13,137 bases of DNA, taken from the NCBI GenBank assembly GCA_004378665.1, contig SOIA01000116.1, positions 1 to 13,137 of the forward strand, read 5' to 3'. The notes beneath the pieces are model-generated. The model was not told the origin of the DNA and did not search any database. It saw only the letters and a program-made list of their open reading frames with translations. The translations under genes and the position numbers were made by a program. This DNA comes from Candidatus Aminicenantota bacterium (GTDB lineage Bacteria; Acidobacteriota; Aminicenantia; Aminicenantales; Aminicenantaceae). Each line of letters begins with the position of its first letter. Position 1 is the stretch's first letter. Of this stretch, positions 1-6,502 are shown one piece after another.

Positions 1-123
1 GTATTCATCCACCATGTCCGCAGTCAGAGGGACAGGCATGTTTTTCAGCTTCATCCCCAACTGCGGGCTTTTGGCCTTGAATTCTTCGATCAACTCCCTG
101 GTTTTATCCTTTCGCCCGGTCAT
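1..123 (-). CDS. Unrecognised protein, N-terminal 41 residues only (runs off the window edge)
   Basis: Reading leftwards from the ATG at 123, the frame is open for 41 codons to the window edge. The peptide begins MTGRKDKTRELIEEF and ends ...PLTADMVDEY. An AAAGG-type ribosome-binding site lies about 6-9 nt upstream (around 130-135), which supports this start. The visible part is hydrophilic and helix-prone, with no signal peptide or membrane segment and a short lysine-rich start. I do not recognise the family from this fragment and assign no function. It is divergent from the downstream kinase gene, with about 245 bp between them. Confidence 0.6.
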   Translation of the reverse strand, partial: MTGRKDKTRELIEEFKAKSPQLGMKLKNMPVPLTADMVDEY

Positions 124-304
124 CTTTTTTCCTTTTAACTCCGGATTCAATAATATATCATAATTGGGACGCAAAACGGAAAAGGATAATCTCAAGGCTG
201 TTCAAGCTGGTTTGAGGAGTATTATCAGCCGCAGCGTTGAGCAAAGCGAATGCTTATGGTGTCTTTTTGCCTTCAGGCCCATTCAGGAGAGATGTTTTGG
301 CATA

Positions 305-357
305 ACCGGGAGTTATATTACCGGCAGTTAAGGCCCGTATTTATGACTCCCAGTTAT
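305..357 (+). promoter_or_regulatory. Cluster of direct repeats and an inverted repeat upstream of the PfkB kinase gene
   Basis: Two near-identical 11-mers, ACCGGGAGTTA (305-315) and ACCGGCAGTTA (320-330), lie 15 bp apart. A third, weaker copy, ACTCCCAGTTA, is at 346-356. In addition GGGAGTTATA (308-317) can pair with TATGACTCCC (342-351) over 10 bp with one G-U pair. The cluster ends 12 nt before the ATG at 369, a suitable place for an operator or a 5'-UTR structure. No convincing -35/-10 pair was found nearby, so the function is inferred only from position and symmetry. The rest of 124-368 shows nothing I can name. Confidence 0.3.
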
Positions 358-368
358 AAAGGCGAGGG

Positions 369-1292
369 ATGAGGATGAAATTTGGTCTTATCGGGACTAT
401 CACTGATGATGAGATCACGTTCGATTCCGGCCAGCGAATCACCGGATTGGGAGGAGTACTCTACCAGGCCGCCGTCCTCTGCGGTCTGGGAGAGGAAACC
501 TGTCTCCACACCAACCTCGGGGAGAAACTGGCTGATGAAGTCAACAGGATGGTCAAAGACTGGTCCACTCTGCGAAAAAAAGGCATCCGGCAGGTCCCGG
601 GCCCGGGAAACCAGGTTCACCTTCATTATCCGGAAAAAGGAGAGAGAATCGAGGTTTTGAAATCTGTTGTTCCGTCTTTGCTTCCTGAGCCCGTGATCGA
701 GGATTTGCCCGAGCTGGGAATGCTGATTCTGGTCGTGAATTCCGGTTTTGATATTCAACTGTCGGACTGGCGGAAAATCGTTCGTTCCGCATCCTGTCCG
801 GTCTGGATGGACGTCCATTCCCTCTTTCTCTCCAGGGAGCTCAATGTTCCCCGGAAGTATCTTCCCTTGAGTGAGTGGAAGGAATGGGCAGAAGGAGTGA
901 GTTTTCTCCAGGCGAACGTTAAAGAAGTCGCTTCGATGCTCGGCTTCCCGGATCAAGTTCTTTCTGAGGACGGTTTCCTCCAATTTGGAGAGAGGGCTTT
1001 CGATCTGGGAGTGAAAGCCGTGTATTTGACACTCGGGAAGGACGGTGTTCTGGTGATGAATCCGGGAAACTTCATGAAAATCTCAGCCCCTCAAGCGGAA
1101 GCAGTGATCGACACCACAGGCTGCGGCGATGTTTTTTGCGGCGGAGCGGCTGTGAAGCTGGCTTCTGGAAAAGACCCGTTCGACGCAGCTCATTTCGGAT
1201 TGGAGTTAGCCACGAGAGCGGTTGAGGTCAAGGGCGTCGAGGAAACATTCAGACTTGTCAAAGAATATCAGATGGCTGAAAAGAAACCATAG
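369..1292 (+). CDS. PfkB-family (ribokinase-like) carbohydrate or nucleoside kinase, substrate unknown
   Basis: A protein of 307 aa, the usual size of PfkB kinases, which transfer the ATP gamma-phosphate to a sugar or nucleoside hydroxyl in the cytoplasm. The C-terminal PfkB signature is clear: DTTGCGD at residues 248-254, with D254 as the catalytic base, followed by VFCGGAA. The preceding LTLGKDGVLVM (221-230) is the usual ATP-site strand. The N-terminal Gly-Gly signature is GLGGVLYQAA (27-36). Here Gln sits where many members have Asn, and Cys replaces Ala in the usual GAGD, so the substrate cannot be read from the motifs. The start could be ATG 369 (AAAGG at 358-362, 6-nt spacing) or ATG 375 (GAGGG at 364-368, 6-nt spacing); the proteins differ by two residues. 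The next gene, an EIIA/zinc-ribbon fusion, is 85 bp downstream with its own promoter, so co-transcription is optional. Confidence 0.88.
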   Translation: MRMKFGLIGTITDDEITFDSGQRITGLGGVLYQAAVLCGLGEETCLHTNLGEKLADEVNRMVKDWSTLRKKGIRQVPGPGNQVHLHYPEKGERIEVLKSVVPSLLPEPVIEDLPELGMLILVVNSGFDIQLSDWRKIVRSASCPVWMDVHSLFLSRELNVPRKYLPLSEWKEWAEGVSFLQANVKEVASMLGFPDQVLSEDGFLQFGERAFDLGVKAVYLTLGKDGVLVMNPGNFMKISAPQAEAVIDTTGCGDVFCGGAAVKLASGKDPFDAAHFGLELATRAVEVKGVEETFRLVKEYQMAEKKP

Positions 1293-1342
1293 GGAAACTC
1301 CCCATTAGACTTGATTGATGGAAAAATTTAAGATTTTGCTTT

Positions 1343-1369
1343 TTGAGATGGTATTTTTTGTGTTATAAT
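1343..1369 (+). promoter_or_regulatory. Extended -10 promoter, apparently giving a leaderless mRNA for the EIIA/zinc-ribbon gene
   Basis: TGTTATAAT at 1361-1369 is a perfect TATAAT (1364-1369) with the extended -10 TGn. A weak -35, TTGAGA at 1343-1348, has a 15-bp spacer; TTTTGA at 1341-1346 would give 17 bp. Only eight A/T bases separate TATAAT from the ATG at 1378, so initiation about 7 nt downstream would begin almost at the start codon. No Shine-Dalgarno sequence precedes that ATG. The motif is seen directly; leaderless transcription is inferred. Confidence 0.6.
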
Positions 1370-1377
1370 AAAAAAAA

Positions 1378-2193
1378 ATGAGGAGTTTTTCCCTTAGCAC
1401 ACACTTATCCGATTACCTCAAACCCACACAGATCATCTACGAGCTTAAAGCCAAGGACAAGGTCCAGGCTCTTGGCGAACTGCTGGATGTTCTGGCCAAA
1501 CAGAAGTTGATTGAAAATAAAAAGCTGCTTCTGACTCGGATTATTGATAGAGAGCGCCTGGAATCCACAGCCATCGGGCATAATGTCGCTCTCCCCCATG
1601 CGCGCGTGGACACCGGAGGAGATATCGCGGTTGCCGTCGGAAAGTCTAAAAGCGGGATCGATTTTGACGCTATCGATGACAAGAAAGTTCACATCATTAT
1701 CCTTGTTATCTGGAATCCTTCTCTCCCTGGTCTTTTCAACCATCTTTTTGCCGGACTGGCGCAATTCTTGAGAAAAGACGGTTTCAGGCGGAGGCTGTTC
1801 GAAGCCAAGAATAAGACGGAATTGTTACAAGTTTTGTCAGAGGTCGAACTGCGGCTTCCCCGAGAAGACCGGATTATCAGCCGGGGAAGCCTTCTCGAGA
1901 AACTTCAGACCATCGAGATCAAGATGAAAAAGGCAAAAGGGAGCCAGCTGAAACAGCTCAAAGAGCAGGCCAACCTGATTCGCCAGGAGCTCGATAGATC
2001 TCTCGTGGACAGGTTTGACAGGCTCATGAAGAGATACGGCTTTGCCGTGTCTGAAGTGAATGAGGGAGCCTGTCAGGGCTGCAACATCAACGTGGCCACC
2101 GGAATGAGCTCGGCCATCGAAGGAAGCAACGATATCTATGTCTGTGAGAACTGCGGCAAATTCCTGGTTGCCTCGAAAAAAAAGAAAAAATAA
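1378..2193 (+). CDS. Fusion of a PTS EIIA (PtsN/fructose-type) domain with a C-terminal C4 zinc ribbon (CdsZ/zf-RING_7-like)
   Basis: A protein of 271 aa. Residues 10-155 form a PTS EIIA type-2 domain of the PtsN/fructose family. Conserved pieces are the LKAKDKVQALGELLDVL helix region, TAIGHNVALPHARV with the phospho-acceptor H74, and the GIDFDAIDDKKVHIIILVIW strand region. Residues about 165-215 are charged and helical, probably a coiled coil. Residues 218-264 (RYGFAVSEVNEGACQGCNI...YVCENCGKFL) carry two CxxC pairs, C232/C235 and C256/C259, in the pattern of the zf-RING_7 zinc ribbon of CdsZ/CT398-type proteins. A lysine tail ends the protein. Stand-alone EIIA-Ntr proteins are about 150 aa; the extra 110 residues suggest nucleic-acid or protein binding controlled by phosphorylation of H74. 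No EI, HPr, EIIB or EIIC gene is in the window. ATG 1378 has no Shine-Dalgarno; no other in-frame start codon lies nearby. It converges on the M14 peptidase gene with 30 bp between stops. Confidence 0.88.
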   Translation: MRSFSLSTHLSDYLKPTQIIYELKAKDKVQALGELLDVLAKQKLIENKKLLLTRIIDRERLESTAIGHNVALPHARVDTGGDIAVAVGKSKSGIDFDAIDDKKVHIIILVIWNPSLPGLFNHLFAGLAQFLRKDGFRRRLFEAKNKTELLQVLSEVELRLPREDRIISRGSLLEKLQTIEIKMKKAKGSQLKQLKEQANLIRQELDRSLVDRFDRLMKRYGFAVSEVNEGACQGCNINVATGMSSAIEGSNDIYVCENCGKFLVASKKKKK

Positions 2194-2223
2194 CTCTCAC
2201 TCTTTATTTTAAAACACACCCGA

Positions 2224-3879
2224 TCACTTTACACGCTCTTTGGCAAGGTGCGCTGGCTTGAGGAGTTTGTACACGGGACAGGCTTGCGGCGTTCGGCCCC
2301 ATTGGGGCACGATGTGGCGGTCGAAGAAATTCCAGACCAGCAGTCCGTCGTCACTCTCCGGTTCGAGAAGGTAGGCTGCCAGCGCGCCCAAAGGTTGTGC
2401 AGTCGGGATAAATAAAGTTCCCTCCGGAAATTCGATCTCTTCCCGTTTGAATTCCCCTTTCACCTGATTCGTCCGGTGACCCTGATAAATCCTTTCGGCT
2501 CCTTTGATTTCCGTGATGCGGAAAGACTCCACCTCGAGCGTTGCGGGCTTTGTCAGCTTTTCCACCAGAAGGCCGTGCTGGAGTAATTTGTTGATGATTT
2601 CAGAGTCTGCGGTTGGCAGGAGATAGCCTGCAGGGAAGGAGACAGACCTTTTGGGGACAAAATCGACATAGTAGGGGACGGAATAGGCCTTTTCCTTATC
2701 TGTTAATCTGACCTGAGGCCGGGCGCCCTCTCTTTCGGTGATCTCCATCTCGTATCCCAGCACTGTGATTTTCTTTTCGAGGGGCTTCAAGTCGTATTCC
2801 ACTGCAAAAGTATTATCTTCGGAAGGCTGAAGGCCTTTCTGGATCATTCTCTGGTCTGCCGTATGGATAAGCTGCATGATCTCATCCTTATGGCCATGGC
2901 AGTATTCCAGGATCGAATGGAGAAAATAATAACAGCCCAATACACGGGTTTTGTAATCCGCGTAGGAATAATTCTCGTTCAGGATCGCCATCCGGTTCCT
3001 GAGGCCTATATAATTGGTGATGTAGCGGGGTTGAGGACCGGAAGGCCTCCATCCTTTCTCAGGGTTTCGGTAGTCCATGAAGTTTCCGTAGGGGACTGAG
3101 AGAACATCGTATTTTTTCTTCAGATGTGTTTTGATCGAGGGCATCATTTTTTCTCTCATGTACTCGATGATGGAGAGATCACCGTTCGGGTTGAGCTGCC
3201 AGACATAAGTCACAGGCTCCTGATGGTAAGACCCGTTGGTGGTGTGACAGTCCACGAGAAGGAAAGGATCCCATCGGTTGAGTATGTTGCGCACCATGCC
3301 CTGGACTTCGGGACTTTCCAGTTTTATCCCGTCACGGTTCAGATCCAGGTTTTGACCGTTGTAGCGGATTCCCACTCCTTTCTCCGGCCCAGCCTGCCTC
3401 CGGCGGTTGTTGGGACTGATTTTTTCATTCCCATCCGCGTTAAAGATGGGAGCGATGAGGATGACCAAATTGTCAAGATAGGGAGGTTTCTCCTGGAGGA
3501 GGATATCGCGGGCCAGCATCAGGGTCGCCTCTTTCCCCTCGACCTCACCCGCATGGATGTTCGCCTGGATGTAGATCACAGCCCTCTTATCACACTGAAG
3601 GGCGAGCGGAGAAGAGGGAACAGGATTGCCGATGACAAGAAGGGGAATTTTCCTGCCTTCTGTGCTCACACAGAGCGTCTCCACCCTCAGGAGAGAGCTC
3701 TTCTGCTGGAGCTCTTCGATGAACTTCATGACGTCCGCATATCGTGAAGTCGCGGTGAAGTCACTTGATTCCGCCACTGTCTGAGGGTCTTTCTGTTGTG
3801 CCCAGAGAAAAGGATGGGAGGACAACAGGACGAAAGCAATGCCCAAAAGGAGAATGAGGGCTTTGTTTTTCTGTATCAT
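2224..3879 (-). CDS. Secreted M14-family zinc metallocarboxypeptidase-like protein
   Basis: A protein of 551 aa from ATG 3879, chosen because AAAGGA precedes it with good spacing and it opens a clean signal peptide (MIQKNKALILLLGIAFVLL...LWA, likely cut before QQKD). An ATG 13 codons upstream (3918) would bury the signal sequence. The M14 catalytic domain spans about 45-330. Zinc ligands are H109 and E112 in NIHAGEVEGKEA and H212 in DCHTTNG. DLNRDG (179-184) supplies the N181/R182 pair matching the substrate-binding Asn-Arg of carboxypeptidase A, and E302 in ILNENYSYA is the probable catalytic glutamate. About 220 C-terminal residues have no assignment. The protein probably acts in the periplasm or outside the cell, removing C-terminal amino acids from peptides; substrate preference is unknown. 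An internal ribosome-bound function is unlikely given the signal peptide. Confidence 0.88.
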   Translation of the reverse strand: MIQKNKALILLLGIAFVLLSSHPFLWAQQKDPQTVAESSDFTATSRYADVMKFIEELQQKSSLLRVETLCVSTEGRKIPLLVIGNPVPSSPLALQCDKRAVIYIQANIHAGEVEGKEATLMLARDILLQEKPPYLDNLVILIAPIFNADGNEKISPNNRRRQAGPEKGVGIRYNGQNLDLNRDGIKLESPEVQGMVRNILNRWDPFLLVDCHTTNGSYHQEPVTYVWQLNPNGDLSIIEYMREKMMPSIKTHLKKKYDVLSVPYGNFMDYRNPEKGWRPSGPQPRYITNYIGLRNRMAILNENYSYADYKTRVLGCYYFLHSILEYCHGHKDEIMQLIHTADQRMIQKGLQPSEDNTFAVEYDLKPLEKKITVLGYEMEITEREGARPQVRLTDKEKAYSVPYYVDFVPKRSVSFPAGYLLPTADSEIINKLLQHGLLVEKLTKPATLEVESFRITEIKGAERIYQGHRTNQVKGEFKREEIEFPEGTLFIPTAQPLGALAAYLLEPESDDGLLVWNFFDRHIVPQWGRTPQACPVYKLLKPAHLAKERVK

Positions 3880-3934
3880 TGTGTTTTCCTTTCTTGATGA
3901 ACTTTTGAACATTTTCAAATGACGAGTCTAAGAG

Positions 3935-3961
3935 TGTATAGAAATTTGAGGTCTCCGTCAA
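3935..3961 (-). promoter_or_regulatory. Candidate promoter of the M14 peptidase gene
   Basis: Reading leftwards, TTGACG (3961-3956) is followed after 15 bp by TATACA (3940-3935), close to sigma70 -35 and -10 boxes although the spacer is short. It would start transcription near 3928 and give a leader of about 50 nt to ATG 3879. This was found by eye only. Confidence 0.4.
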
Positions 3962-4080
3962 CGGAATGGAAACATAGACCTGATTTGTGGTAAATTGAGG
4001 ATGCGGGATGATATTCGGGAAGCTGAATCAGCCCCGCTCCATATTTATCCGCATGAAAGGACGATTCGGATTAGGTTAAA

Positions 4081-4509
4081 ATGGGAAATATCAGCGTCAG
4101 AAAAGACAAGGATGAAGCCCTGCGTAAAAGGATGGAGAGTCTGGGCATCTTCGAGAAAGATATCGTCGAAAAGTTTATCCGCTCAAGCGGTAAAGGCGGG
4201 CAGAAGGTCAATAAAACCTCAACATGTGTCTACCTGAAACATATTCCCACGCAGATCGAGGTGAAATGCCAGAGGGAAAGATATCAGTCATTGAACCGCT
4301 TTCTTGCCAGGCGGATCCTTGCCGGTAAGATTGAAGAAATGATCAAGGGAAAGGAAAGCGAGGAGCAGCAGAGGATCGCCAAAATCCGCCGGCAGAAAAG
4401 AAAGCGCTCGAAGAGGGCGAAACTCAAGATGCTGGAAGACAAAAGGAAGCATTCCAAAAAAAAAGAAGCGCGGAGATTCCGTCCGAAGCCGGATGACTTA
4501 GAAGTATAG
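4081..4509 (+). CDS. Short peptide-chain-release-factor-like protein (GGQ domain, MTRFR/ArfB-type ribosome rescue)
   Basis: A protein of 142 aa, far shorter than RF1/RF2 (about 350 aa) and lacking their codon-recognition domains. Residues about 25-80 form the RF-1 catalytic domain. It contains SSGKGGQKVNKTSTCVYLKH with G39-G40-Q41, the motif that hydrolyses peptidyl-tRNA in the ribosomal peptidyl-transferase centre, followed by IEVKCQRERYQSLNRFLARRIL. From about residue 88 the chain is very rich in Lys and Arg (RQKRKRSKRAKLKML...KKKEARRFRPKP). Such a tail in ArfB and in human mitochondrial MTRFR/C12orf65 binds rRNA or the empty mRNA channel. The core resembles MTRFR closely (TSxCVxLKHIP, VKC). 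The likely role is codon-independent rescue of stalled ribosomes. ATG 4081 has only a weak AGGT about 6 nt upstream. It converges on the M20 hydrolase gene with 14 bp between stops. Confidence 0.85.
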   Translation: MGNISVRKDKDEALRKRMESLGIFEKDIVEKFIRSSGKGGQKVNKTSTCVYLKHIPTQIEVKCQRERYQSLNRFLARRILAGKIEEMIKGKESEEQQRIAKIRRQKRKRSKRAKLKMLEDKRKHSKKKEARRFRPKPDDLEV

Positions 4510-4523
4510 ACTACCCGAAAGAA

Positions 4524-5750
4524 TCAACTTGCCAGCCTGATCAATACCTGGAGAAGCAGGTTCGCTCCTTTTTCGAGATCCTCCCACTGGATCATCTCCT
4601 GAGGAGAGTGGCTGATTCCATCCACACAGGGGATGAATATCATCCCGGGCTCTGCTACACTGGCTAAAATCTGGACGTCGTGGCCTGCGCCGCTGGGCAG
4701 AGTCATGGAAGAATATCCCAGATTTTCGCATTCGTCCTTCATGATATCCTGGATTCGGGCAGGGATGCTCACTGGCTCTGTTTCATCCACGAGCTTTGAA
4801 CCGAACTCCAACCCTCGAGTCGATGCGACATCCTCGGCGAGTGAAAAGAGATGTTTTTTTAGCTCCTCCAGTGTTTTTTTCGATTGACTCCTGAATTCAA
4901 AGGAAAAATCCACCTGGCCGGGAACGATACTGAAGGCTCCAGGCCTTACGCTGACCCTTCCGATGGTCACCATGCTGCCGTAATGTTCGGTGGCCACATG
5001 CTGGGTGCTCTTCAGCGCAAAATCCGCAAGGCCCAGGAAGGCATCCTGGCGGAGTTCGAGCGGAGTGGTTCCGGCATGGCTGGCTTTCCCGGCGAATGAA
5101 CACCATCTGTAATGCTTGCCTGCAATGCCATCCACGATCCCGATGGTTTTGTTTTCTGTCTCGAGCACGGGTCCCTGTTCGATATGGATTTCAATGAAGG
5201 CTTCGATGTCCGGCCTCTGCTCATGAGCTTCCATGATGCTCTGGATCGTGAAGTTGGTTCCCTCGAGGATTTCCGCGAGAGGGACCCCGAATTGAGTCAA
5301 ACCTTTTTCCAGTATTTCCTGGTCCAGCAGGCCGGTGAATGCGCGGCTTCCCAGAAAATCTCCGGATAGATTTCCTTCCTCATCAGTGAAAGACGCCACT
5401 TCGAGCGGCTTGGAATGCGGAATGTTTTCCTCTTTGATCCTCCTTAAGCATTCGAGGGCAGAGAGGACTCCGATGGATCCGTCGAACATGCCGCCGTTGA
5501 TGACCGTATCGATGTGGGACCCGGCCATGATCGTTTTTCCTTTTCCTTCTTTGCGGCCAAAGATATTCCCGGCACCGTCTTCACCAAGGGCAAGGCCGGA
5601 GCTTTCGATCCTCCCCTTGAGCCAATCCCGCGCCTCAAGGTCGGCCTTGCTGAAAGACGGCCGGGTGATTCCCCCTTGAGGATCGCGTCCGATTTGGGAT
5701 AGGGATTCGATATCTTTTTTGAGGCGATCGAAATTTACTTTGATGTCCAT
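4524..5750 (-). CDS. M20-family Zn-dependent amidohydrolase, N-carbamoyl-L-amino-acid hydrolase / allantoate amidohydrolase type
   Basis: A protein of 408 aa, the normal length for the hydantoinase/carbamoylase branch of M20. Metal-site motifs appear in order: GSHIDTV (H79), GGMFDGSIGV (D90), FTDEEG (E124/E125), IEIHIEQGPVLE (H189) and GISHSPQE (H381). GKASHAGTTP (H225) and PSGAGHDVQ (H357) match substrate-binding and lid segments of this branch. The family removes a carbamoyl or ureido group from N-carbamoyl amino acids or allantoate; the exact substrate cannot be chosen here because no hydantoinase or allantoinase is adjacent. The start is supported by GAGG 5-8 nt upstream. It lies 35 bp downstream of pdxJ on the same strand and may be the last gene of the long operon, though its function is unrelated to the rest. 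Confidence 0.87.
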   Translation of the reverse strand: MDIKVNFDRLKKDIESLSQIGRDPQGGITRPSFSKADLEARDWLKGRIESSGLALGEDGAGNIFGRKEGKGKTIMAGSHIDTVINGGMFDGSIGVLSALECLRRIKEENIPHSKPLEVASFTDEEGNLSGDFLGSRAFTGLLDQEILEKGLTQFGVPLAEILEGTNFTIQSIMEAHEQRPDIEAFIEIHIEQGPVLETENKTIGIVDGIAGKHYRWCSFAGKASHAGTTPLELRQDAFLGLADFALKSTQHVATEHYGSMVTIGRVSVRPGAFSIVPGQVDFSFEFRSQSKKTLEELKKHLFSLAEDVASTRGLEFGSKLVDETEPVSIPARIQDIMKDECENLGYSSMTLPSGAGHDVQILASVAEPGMIFIPCVDGISHSPQEMIQWEDLEKGANLLLQVLIRLAS

Positions 5751-5785
5751 GCTGACCTCTAGTGCTGTTTGTTCCCTCGGAAGAT

Positions 5786-6502
5786 TTAATAGTTTTCGAT
5801 CAAAGCCACCATCTCTTTGACAGCGCTCTCGATTCCGACGATCGCTGACCGGGCCACGATGGAGAAGCCGATGCTGAATTCTGTGATCTCGGGGATAGCC
5901 GCCACAGGAAGGACGTTTTTATAATCCAGTCCGTGTCCGGCGTGGATTTCCAGCCCCAGGCTGTGGCCGTGTTCAGCCGCTTTCTTGATCTCGTCCAGTG
6001 CCTTCAGGCGTTCCTCTCCGGGCTTCAGGTCCGCGTACTTTCCCGTGTTGATCTCGATCAGGTCAACGCCAAGCTTTTTGCAGGTTTCGATCTGTTTCAA
6101 ATTGGGGTCAACGAAGATGCTGACTTTTATCCCTGAGTTCCGCAGCTCTTTGATGTGCGGCCCGAGTTCTTTCTCGTTGGAGATCACATCCAGCCCTCCT
6201 TCGGTTGTCAACTCTTCCGGGCGTTCCGGAACCAATGAGACGATCTCCGGTTGGATATCCAGGGCGATTTTTTTCATTTCCTCTGTAGCCGCCATCTCAA
6301 AGTTGAGCTTTGTTTTGACGGTTTCTCTGAACAATTTCAGGTCGCGCTCTTTGATATGGCGCCTGTCACCTCTGATATGACAGACAATGCCTTCGGCTCC
6401 TGCTTGTTCAGCCAGGAGAGCAGCCAGGACAGGCTCGGGCTCATTACTCTGGCGGGCTTCTCTGATTGTCGCGAAATGATCCACGTTGACGGCAAGCTTC
6501 AT
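5786..6502 (-). CDS. pdxJ: Pyridoxine 5'-phosphate synthase
   Basis: A protein of 238 aa, matching E. coli PdxJ (243 aa). The enzyme condenses 3-amino-2-oxopropyl phosphate with 1-deoxy-D-xylulose 5-phosphate in the last ring-forming step of B6 synthesis. Diagnostic segments are VNVDHFATIREAR (5-17), HIRGDRRHI (42-50), LNFEMAATEEM, TTEGGLDV, EINTGKYAD and HAGHGLDYKNV. H42, E69 and H190 correspond to E. coli H45, E72 and H193. Two differences stand out: Gly instead of the usual Glu in HLREDRRHI, and Phe instead of His in the IGH(A/S)I phosphate-site segment (IGFSIVARS). ATG 6502 follows a perfect GGAGG with a 5-nt spacer. A TTG at 6514 would open the frame four codons earlier but overlaps that site. 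The ATG overlaps the glmM stop as ATGA, suggesting translational coupling, and a hairpin sits just before the ribosome-binding site. Confidence 0.95.
   Translation of the reverse strand: MKLAVNVDHFATIREARQSNEPEPVLAALLAEQAGAEGIVCHIRGDRRHIKERDLKLFRETVKTKLNFEMAATEEMKKIALDIQPEIVSLVPERPEELTTEGGLDVISNEKELGPHIKELRNSGIKVSIFVDPNLKQIETCKKLGVDLIEINTGKYADLKPGEERLKALDEIKKAAEHGHSLGLEIHAGHGLDYKNVLPVAAIPEITEFSIGFSIVARSAIVGIESAVKEMVALIENY

Noticed and set aside
354..983. Leftward 209-aa frame opposite the PfkB kinase
   Set aside because: Antisense shadow of a clear kinase gene; no motif or ribosome-binding site.
2194..2223. Bidirectional terminator between the convergent fusion gene and M14 peptidase
   Set aside because: The 30-bp gap is AT-rich but I could not draw a stable GC stem followed by a T run.
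3124..3747. Rightward 207-aa frame opposite the M14 peptidase
   Set aside because: Antisense shadow of a conserved catalytic domain with no recognisable family features or start signal.
4510..4523. Terminator between the convergent release-factor and M20 hydrolase genes
   Set aside because: Only 14 bp separate the stops and no hairpin is visible.
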